From Plotosus lineatus (Eukaryota; Chordata; Actinopteri; Siluriformes; Plotosidae), in contig CM045745.1 of assembly GCA_024760905.1 (NCBI GenBank), positions 11,866,282-11,930,281 of the forward strand: DNA of 64,000 bases. Direction: 5' to 3'. The notes beneath the pieces were generated by a model. That model saw nothing but the letters and a program-made list of their open reading frames with translations. It did no database searches and was not told the origin of the DNA. This document shows, one piece after another, positions 56,506 to 64,000 of the stretch; position 1 is the first letter of the stretch, and every line of letters begins with the position of its first letter. Made by a program: the position numbers and the translations under genes.

Positions 56506-56975
56506 AATGAATAAATTAATGTGTTTTCATGGTGTCCTCAGTCATCGGTCAACACATGTATCAGAGATGTTGTTTATTAGAGGGCATTAATAAACAAGTA
56601 CTAAACATGAGTCAGACTTTCAACAAGAGCACATGCCGTCTTGCTCCCCAGTAATGCTGCCTTAAAACTGTTCAATATTCAGAATAATGATTAAATCAAC
56701 AGTACACAAGTTGATATCTGTCAAACAGCAACATCAACATAGTTGAACAAAGAGTTTATTGATACGAATCTTTGTTGAAATGCTGCTATGTATGGTTAGG
56801 GTCTGCCCATAAGCTACGCATATAGCTATGCCACTTATTATTATTTACAATCCTCCTACAACATCCAAATTTTAATATATTTATTAAAATAAACAGATAG
56901 ATACTGATAATAAATAAAGAATATGTTGTTGAGTGCCTTTAATTAAATAAGAGCTAGTTCACTCTTTGACAGCAA
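56506..56975. other. Unassigned non-coding stretch
   Basis: AT-rich, nothing recognised. Confidence 0.45.
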
Positions 56976-56979
56976 TGTA

Positions 56980-57518
56980 CACCGATCAGCCATAACATTA
57001 AAAACATTATAACCACTGACAGGTGAAATGAATAACATTGATTATGTTATTACATTGGCACCTGCCAAGGAGTGGGACGTATTAGGTAGAAAGTAAACAG
57101 TCGGTTTTCTAAGTTGATGTTTTGGAAGCTCGACAAATGTGCAAGTATAAGGTTCTGAGTGACTTTCACAAGGGCCACATTGTAATGGCTATCTGACTGG
57201 GTCCATTCACTTCCAAAATGGCAGGTCTTTTGGGGTGTTCCTGGTATGCAGTGGTAAGTACCTACAAAAGTAGTCCAAGGAAAGACAGACGGTGAACTGG
57301 CAAAAGTGTCATGGGTGCCCAAGGCTCATTGATGCAGGTGGGGACAAAAACTACTACATCTGGTCTGATCCCACAGAAGAGCTTTTCAAGCACAAACTAT
57401 TGAAACACTTAATGCTGGCTCTGATAGAAAGGTGTCAGAATACACAGTATTTAAGCTTGCTGTGTATGGGGTTAGCCAAAGACAAGTTAAGTAGTGTTAA
57501 TCTTATGGCTGATGTGTG
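56980..57518 (+). mobile_element. Internally deleted Tc1-like element
   Basis: Left end caccgatcagccataacatt and right end, inverted, cacacatcagccataagatt, with TA on both sides (56978-56979, 57519-57520). The plus strand keeps the transposase start: VLSDFHKGHIVMA then a stop, then KMAGLLGCSWYAVVSTY, the first HTH. The catalytic domain is deleted. Related to the relic at 1530-1905. Confidence 0.8.
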
Positions 57519-57520
57519 TA

Positions 57521-58180
57521 ACTGGAGCTCGTTGAAGCACTTTACTGCATATTGGTGCACTGATGGCTTGGCTCTGACAGAGATGGCCTGTATTGTAAAC
57601 GTCTGCATTCTAGACCAGCTAGGTCATCTCAGTATTTCATCTGTCCTCACTGCAAGTTTTTACTGCCAATCAAGAAGTGAGTTAAAAAGTGCTGACAGGG
57701 TGAATGTAGAAATTTGTTAAGCTTCATTGGAGAAAAGGAGTGGATGTTGTGGCTACATGCTGCTTCCAAAGTATTAGGCCAGGAATGTGTGTGCATGTTG
57801 AATGAAGTAGTGCATGCATACTGTATGATGACTGATATTATATACATTCATTATAAAGAACAGTATGGAAATTGTATTCATTCTTTTTTTACTTTTTCTA
57901 CCCTTCTCTTACTACTATTGCCACAATCTGTAGAACTCACGGACAGCGAGGTCAGAGGAGGACAGAGATACTCTATGGGATGCCTGGGGCACATGGAGCG
58001 AATGTTCACGCACATGCGGTGGAGGAGCTTCATATTCTCTCAGACGCTGCCTCAGTTCCAAGTAAGCCACTCCCTTACACTGTAATTAAATGACATTTTC
58101 TGTATATACATTCTTCTTACATCTCGTCCAATAGAGCAATATTTGAAACATACATGGGATAAAATAAAATAAACTTTATA
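57521..58180. other. Unassigned non-coding stretch
   Basis: No gene or known element recognised. Confidence 0.45.
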
Positions 58181-58425
<245 letters not shown>

Positions 58426-58439
58426 ATATAAGCTATACC

Positions 58440-58650
58440 AGCACAGTTGCATAGTGGAGTGCAACTAGAAGACCCTGGTGTGGAGTCCTGCCCATGCTTG
58501 CGTGGGTTTCGTGGGTTTTCTCCCACATGCACATTAGACTAATTGGCTGTTTCAAATCACCCTGCGGTGTGAGTGTGAGTGTAAATGGTTGTATGTGTGT
58601 TGGTCCTGCGATGCTCTGGTGGACAGGCTTAATAATTTTATATTTGTTAT
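58440..58650 (+). mobile_element. R1 dispersed repeat fragment
   Basis: 'gcttgcgtgggtttcgtggg', 'tctcccacatgcacattaga', 'ggctgtttcaaatcaccctg', '...gtgagtgtaaatggttg'. Confidence 0.75.
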
Positions 58651-58700
58651 ATGTTTATTTCATGATGATAATTATTGAATAAAAGTTTTACATTGTAGCT

Positions 58701-58950
58701 AGGAGTGCAGTGGTGGCCTAGTGGTATAGGGCGCTGGATCGCGTGGTGAGAGGCTGTTAAAGAACCATTGCTGACTTTCGACAAGAGTAGATGCAAAGCA
58801 GTCAGCATGTTTCCACCCTGCGATGGCCTGGCGAGCTGTCCAGGGTGTACTCTGCCCTCGCCTGGAGGTGGCTGGGATGGGCGCCAGCCTTCCCGCGACT
58901 CTATTTAGGATTAAGCGGGTACAGAAAATGAACTGAACTGAATGAACTGA
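58701..58950 (+). mobile_element. SINE-A with internal deletion
   Basis: The head 'tggcctagtggtatagggcg' to 'ctggatcgc' joins straight to 'gtggtgagaggctgttaaag'. Perfect 11-bp duplication acattgtagct at 58690-58700 and 58951-58961. Confidence 0.92.
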
Positions 58951-58964
58951 ACATTGTAGCTCGG

Positions 58965-59125
58965 GGTAGTGGTGGCTTAGTGCTTAAGGCAATGTGTTAC
59001 TGATCCACAGGTCAGCGGTTTAATCCACACTATCACCATGGTTGGGCCCTTGATCAAGGCCCTTAACCCCCAATTGGTCAGTTGTATAAAAATGATAATT
59101 GTAAGTCGCTCTGGATAAGAGTGTT
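58965..59125 (+). mobile_element. tRNA-derived SINE with L2-type tail
   Basis: A third SINE type: head 'gtagtggtggcttagtgctt' with box B-like 'ggtttaatcca', then 'cttgatcaaggcccttaacc', and the tail 'aagtcgctctggataagag'. That tail is the conserved end seen in many fish SINEs moved by L2-type LINEs. Confidence 0.8.
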
Positions 59126-59235
59126 TTTCAACATGGCTGCTTATTAAGGTATTATTTGTAAGGTATTGTTTTAACTTAAGGTAAGATTTAATTTGGACAG
59201 CTGGAGCCAAATGCGAAACAAAGCAATTTTTGGAC

Positions 59236-59395
59236 CAAAAGGTCACTGGTTCAATTCCTGAACTAGCAAGAAAAATGTGTGGTAGTTGTGGGGTGAGCTG
59301 CATCCCACATATTTATGACTGAAGTGCTCTTGAGCAAGGCATCTAAAATGCAACTGCTCTCCTGGTGCCCCAATGTGTGTGGTAGCCCATTGCTC

Positions 59396-59443
<48 letters not shown>

Positions 59444-59515
59444 CACTATTTGTGTGTGTATGTGTGTTTATGCTTACTTTGGATGGGTTAAATGCAGAGG
59501 CAATAATTTCCCTTG
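59236..59515 (+). mobile_element. SINE-like repeat with internal (GT)n
   Basis: 'aggtcactggttcaattcct' (box B-like), 'gctcttgagcaaggcatcta', 'ggtagcccattgctcc', a GT run at 59398-59442, then 'ggatgggttaaatgcagagg'. This order is common in fish dispersed repeats; the GT run is part of the element. Confidence 0.75.
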
Positions 59516-60309
59516 CAGGATTAATAGTATAGCAAATTCAAAATAAAAAAAAACTTGTACCAAGTCCCTGTTGTTACTTGAAAATGACATCATAATGAAA
59601 ATAGGAATATTCATTAAATGTATTCAAAGGAGTCAGGTGTAATACTTTGATTATAACTGCACGCAACTGCTTCTCATTAATATGCATTCATTTCTGGATG
59701 GAAGTGAGTTCTCACCGGATAGTTTAATATGACCCAAATTTACTTGGACACTCTTCTAATGATGCAAGTAAATCTCTGCAAGAAGTTTTCTCCCATGGGC
59801 TGTAATAGAAGTGCTCGAAATACATTTTATTTGACTTTTAAATACTCCCTGTGGGTCACAAAACACATTCTGTTGCTTACATTTTCCAGGCATATGGGCT
59901 GCAGGCACTGTCTGTATTTCAGTAAATCATATAGCTGGTGAAACAAGCAAACTTGATTATCGCTAGCGCAGAAGATACATTCGGCGAACTCCAACCCAGC
60001 GTATATAGTGGTGATTCAAGGAATTCAATTAAGGAAGGGAAAGGGGGTTGTGCGCAGAGCCAGGAAGTGAGTTGCAGAAAGAATGATATGGCACATGAGA
60101 CTGCTTTCTATACAGATGTCACTTTTATTGGCTGAGGAATATTTGTGCAATGAGCTCGTGGATTTCATGCTTTGTGATCTGCATAAAGTTTAGCTTCACT
60201 AAAGAAATACTCATAAGCCCTTGAACAAGGGGTCACGCCAGTGTTACTATTTAGTCTTGATACTTGCCAATGTGACAGGACTATTTAAGTAGGATACATC
60301 ACACCTATG
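59516..60309. other. Unassigned non-coding stretch
   Basis: No gene or known repeat recognised. Confidence 0.45.
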
Positions 60310-62305
60310 GGGCCCAGTGGGTGTACGGACATAAGCTCACAAGACAAAAGCTCACAGGTCATAGGCTCACACAGTAAATGAAAAAAAAAAGACAAAAGCT
60401 CACATTTTTAGGGTTAGGGTTAGGGTCAGGGATAGGGATTGAGATACGGTGAGGATGAGATGTTAGGGTTTAGGGTTAGGGTTTAGGATTCGGTACAGAG
60501 TTCGGGTTTAGAGTTAGGGTTGAGGTTTAGTGTTAGGGACAAGGTTATGGTGTATGGTTAGGATGAGATGTTAGGGTTTAGGGTTAGGGATAGGGTTTAG
60601 GGTTAGGATGAGATGTTAGGGTTAGGGTCAGGGATAGGGTTTGAGATACGATGAGGATGAGATGTTAGGGTTTAGGGATAGGGTTAGGGTTTAGGGTTAG
60701 GAGGAACTGTTAGGGTTAGGGTTTAGGGTTAAGGATCGGGATGGGGTTGGGGTTGGGGTTTGGGGATGGGGTTTAGGGTTAAGGGCTCGAGTTAGGGTTG
60801 AGGGTTAGGTTTAGGGTTCGGTTAAGGGTTTAGGGTTAGGGGTTAGGGATAGACTTCGAGTTTTGGGTTAGGGTTTAGGATTCGGTGCAGAGTTAGGGTT
60901 TGAGTTAGGTTTGAGGTTTAGTGTTAGGGACAAGGTTAAGGTTTATGGTTAGGATGAGATGTTAGGGTTAGGGTCAGGGATAGGGTTTGAGATACGGTGA
61001 GGATGACATGTTAGGGTTTAGGGTTAGGGATAGGGTTAGGGGTCAGGGTTACGATGAACTGTTAGGGTTAGGATTTAGGTTAAGGATCGGGATAGGGTTG
61101 GGGTTAGGGTTTAGGGATAGGGTTTAGGGTTAAGGGTTCGAGTTAGGGTTGAGGGTTAGGTTTAGGGTTAGGTTAAGGGTTTAGGGTTAGGGGTTAGAGT
61201 TAGGGGTTAGGGTTAGACTTCGAGTTTAGGGTTAGGGTTTAGGATTCGGTACAGAGTTAGGGTTTCGAGTTAGGTTTGAGGTTTAGTGTTAGGGACAAGG
61301 TTATGGTTTATGGTTAGGATGAGATGTTAGGGTTAGGGTCAGGGATAGGGTTTGAGATACAGTGAGGATGAGATGTTAGGGTTTATGGTTAGGGTTAGGG
61401 TTAGGTTTTGGGTTAGGATGAACTGTTAGGGTTAGGATTTAGGTTAAGGATCGGGATAGGGTTGGGGTTAGGGTTTAGGGATAGGGTTTCTGGTTAAGGG
61501 TTCGAGTTGGGGTTGAGGGTTAGGTTTAGGGTTAGGTTAAGGGTTTAGGGTTAGGGGTTAGGGTTAGAGTTAGGGGTTAGGGTTAGACTTCGAGTTTAGG
61601 GTTAGGGTTTAGGATTCGGTACAGAGTTCGGGTTTAGAGTTAGGGTTGAGGTTTAGTGTTAGGGACAAGGTTAAGGTTTATGGTTAGGATGAGATGTTAG
61701 GGTTAGGGTCAGGGATAGGGTTTGAGATACGGTGAGGATGAGATGTTAGGGTTTAGGGTTAGGGATAGGGTTAGGGTTTAGGGTTAGGATGAACTGTTAA
61801 GGTTAGGATTTGGGGTTAAGGATTGGGATAGGGTTTGGGTTAGGGTTTAGGGATAGGGTTTCGGGTTAAGGGTCTGAGTTAAGGTTAGGTTTAGGGTTAG
61901 GTTAAGGGGTTAGGGTTAGGGGTTAGGGTTAGAGTTAGGGGTTAGGGTTAGACTTCGAGTTTAGGGTCAGGGTTTAGGATTCGGTACAGAGTTCGGGTTT
62001 AGAGTTAGGGTTGAGGTTTAGTGTTAGGGACAATGTTAGGGTTTATGGTTAGGATGAGATGTTATGGTTAGGGATAGGGTTAGGTTTAGAGTTAGGGTTT
62101 AGGGCTAGGGTTAGGGTTAAGCTTCAGGTTTAGGGATAGGGTTATGGTTTCGGGTTAGGGTTCGAGTTCGGGTTTAGGATTCGCGTTAGAGTTAGTGTTA
62201 GGGATAACATGAAACAAAATATTTTTGCTAAATGTGAGCTTTTGTCTATTTTTTCATTCAGGGTGTGAGCTTTTGTCCTTTGAGCTTTTGTCAGGGCCAG
62301 TGTAC
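60310..62305. mobile_element. Inverted-repeat-bounded element carrying a telomere-like array
   Basis: Left edge at about 60328-60416 has 'gacataagctcacaagac', 'aaaagctcac', 'aaatgaaaaa' and 'gacaaaagctcacattt'. The right edge at about 62229-62300 is its inverse: 'aaatgtgagcttttgtct', 'ttttttcattca', 'gtgagcttttgtccttt', 'gagcttttgtc'. Each edge repeats the motif gacaaaagctcac three to four times. The roughly 1.8 kb between them is a TTAGGG-like array. No coding. Outer borders are uncertain. Confidence 0.7.
60407..62200 (+). repeat. Degenerate TTAGGG-like array with ~370-bp higher-order period
   Basis: Mostly TTAGGG, TTTAGGG, GTTAGGGA and related variants, G-rich on the plus strand. A landmark (tgttagggacaa) recurs at 60531, 60922, 61287, 61657 and 62022, spacings 391, 365, 370 and 365. 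Other landmarks ('aggatgagatgttaggg', 'ggattcggtacagagtt') keep the same order in each period. It is therefore a tandem array of a long unit built from telomere-like words, not a simple telomere run. Confidence 0.93.
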
Positions 62306-63294
62306 AGTATTGCCACCAACCATGTTGAGGTGAGACAGGATGTTATGTCACTACAAATCCATGCTTTGGATCTTATATTTCTTTTTGTTTTTACTTTATG
62401 ACCTGGACAAGGACCATAGTAATGTTATTGGACTTTACCTTGCCTGCATCTGTTTGTCTCTACGTATATGGCTTCTATATAAACTGAAAATGGCTGTGCT
62501 TGATGTAGCAAAACTTTTCCTCATCAGTGCAAAAATCAAGCGGCATTTTGCCGAGTGGTTTGATTAAGCGCAACTCTTTTCATTAAATCCTCGCTGTGTA
62601 AGTGAGAGCTGCTCGGTTGAGTAAACCTCAAATTGAAACGGCAGTAAAATTGACCCCTGTGATTTTGTGTTAAAAGTTGTTTGAGGTTCGGCTCTTTACG
62701 ATCAGTTGCGGTTAGGGTTTGGAGCCGCAGGAGGTGGCGAGTTTGGAATTTGGGTACAGCAGGCAGTCATTGCGTGGGAATGGGGCTCAGTTACCCTGAC
62801 TTTGGTTGCAGATCAAAGCCTTATTAAAAGAACCACACAAGAATTTTATGTGCTACTGTGAGAAAATTGTAAATACCCTTGCAACACCTCACTCATGTTG
62901 CCCACAAGAAGGCATGAAGGCTATACATAAATGCATACGCTCATGCATATGCACACATTACCAGGATTGCATGCCAGTACACACATGGATGGGCATCAAA
63001 GTCTATCAAATATCTCAATATATATAACCACAAGCGAACCACAGCCCAACATTCTCATCAGCTCAGCCACACCAGACATGCGCATCCAACCTCCAATCAT
63101 ATAAACTACCATTATAATGCCCTTTCCTGTACAGCTTCTTTTCCACTTCCTTTCCAGCCAACTCAAGTGCTTTTATTTAACCTCTAATTACGAAATACCA
63201 GTCACAATTAAAAAACAGTCAAACAAATCCAACATTCAGTGGTGTCATTCAGAGAAGTTCAAAGAAATTGAAATTGAAGCAGCTTGTTTTACAT
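62306..63294. other. Unassigned non-coding stretch
   Basis: No gene or known element recognised. Confidence 0.45.
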
Positions 63295-63545
63295 TTAGGT
63301 TGCGCTGCGGTTAGCATGTTCAACTCACTTCAAGGTCATGAGTTCGATTCCCAGGCTCCGTAAAGGCATTTCTTTGGGGAGTTTGCATATTCTCCTGGTG
63401 CTTGTGTGGATTTTCTCCAAAGACATCCAAATTAGACTAATTGGCTGTACCAGATTGCCCTGTGTGTGAAGGGATGTGTGTGTCTTTGCCCTGTAATGGA
63501 CTACTGTGCTGTTCAGGGTGCGACCCGACTTGAATTAAGTAGTTT
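63295..63545 (+). mobile_element. R1 dispersed repeat
   Basis: Head 'gctgcggttagcatgttcaa' with 'gagttcgattccc' (box B-like), 'gagtttgcatattctcctgg', 'aattagactaattggctgta', 'tgctgttcagggtgcgaccc'. Confidence 0.8.
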
Positions 63546-63609
63546 GTGGCTCCCGAGTGGCGCATCGATGAGGTACGTGACTATATTTATAGTCGCTCGC
63601 TGGGCGGTG

Positions 63610-63674
63610 GGGGGGGGCCTGAAATTTTTTTTGTTCCTCAGGGGGGCGCCACAGAAAATAATTGAAAAGCACTG
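63610..63674 (-). mobile_element. hAT MITE end fragment
   Basis: 'gcgccacagaaaataattga' to 'aaaagcactg' is the inverse of the left end of the family at 422 and 4958. Confidence 0.7.
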
Positions 63675-63830
63675 ATGTAGAAGAAAACTGGAATACCCGA
63701 ACGAAACCCACACAAGCATGGAGAGAACATGGGAACTCCACTCAGAAACACTCGAGTCCGGTGTTTCGAACCCAAGACCTTCTTCCTGTAAGCCAGACGT
63801 GCTTACCACAACTCCACCCATCACTCAGTA
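63675..63830 (-). mobile_element. R1 dispersed repeat, 5' part
   Basis: Inverse R1: 'cgaaacccacacaagcatgg', 'agaacatgggaactccactc', 'gtttcgaacccaagaccttc', 'gcttaccacaactccaccc'. The remaining bases to 64000 are AT-rich and unassigned. Confidence 0.8.
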
Positions 63831-64000
63831 ATGGAGTAACAATATTACCAAACTAAAAAAAAAAAATCAGATAAATAGATAGATGAGCATATTATGAAAT
63901 AATTTAAAAAAAAATTAAACCCCCTGAGAGAGCAGTGATGTGTTATATAGAAAAATAATAGGGCTGCATTGTGGTTGCATGTTGAAAGAGAACATTTTGG

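Noticed and set aside
60407..62200. True chromosome end
   Set aside because: The array is degenerate, has a long period, and is followed by 1.8 kb of ordinary sequence including R1 repeats.
60407..62200. CRISPR array
   Set aside because: No regular repeat-spacer pattern or cas genes; it is a telomere-like satellite in a eukaryotic context.

Overview
The window looks like vertebrate, most probably teleost fish, nuclear DNA. It has long (GT)n and (TA)n microsatellites, tRNA-derived SINEs, and Tc1, hAT, Tigger/pogo, RTE and Rex1/CR1-type elements of the kind that fill fish genomes. There are no operons, ribosome binding sites or dense coding. I found no host gene I can name. The only host-gene candidate is a weak signal-peptide-like first exon at 11829-11924. 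Nearly everything else that can be explained is transposable elements in several nested layers. No rRNA, CRISPR or stand-alone tRNA gene was seen.

Layout. 0-10 kb: a small hAT MITE (422-622), a Tc1-like relic, SINEs, a 2.1-kb hAT element (4958-7074) holding a Tigger relic, a BED-finger hAT relic, and a MITE at 9259-9733. 10-24 kb: a chimeric retroposon with a perfect 17-bp target duplication (9976-10355), many copies of one tRNA-derived SINE family (called SINE-A here), two RTE 3' fragments, and a MITE/Tigger pair at 22.1-23.4 kb. 24-36 kb: dispersed repeats (called R1 here) interrupted by a hAT element and by a palindromic MITE, duplicated GT-repeat modules, and Tigger-like elements at 27.2, 30.4 and 33.9 kb, the last with a roughly 450-bp inverted duplication. 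36-46 kb: SINEs, a hAT MITE, a Tigger-like element split by a Rex1/CR1-type LINE, and a Tc1 transposon (44731-46176). 49.1-52.3 kb: an almost complete RTE-clade LINE, the best coding sequence in the window. 52-64 kb: a Tigger MITE, a 792-bp hAT-like element, a deleted Tc1-like element, three SINE types, and a 1.8-kb telomere-like (TTAGGG-type) array bounded by inverted repeats (60310-62305).

How the parts relate. RTE machinery can explain the 3' RTE fragments and the chimeric retroposon, which ends in an RTE-type tail. SINE-A and R1 share a 3' tail of about 110 bp, so they probably used one LINE whose 3' end is not present here. The Tigger-like copies keep only DNA-binding domains or a C-terminal tail, so they look non-autonomous. 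SINE-A, SINE-B and R1 are working labels, not database names. All family assignments come from reading motifs, terminal repeats and target duplications by eye; no database search was run.
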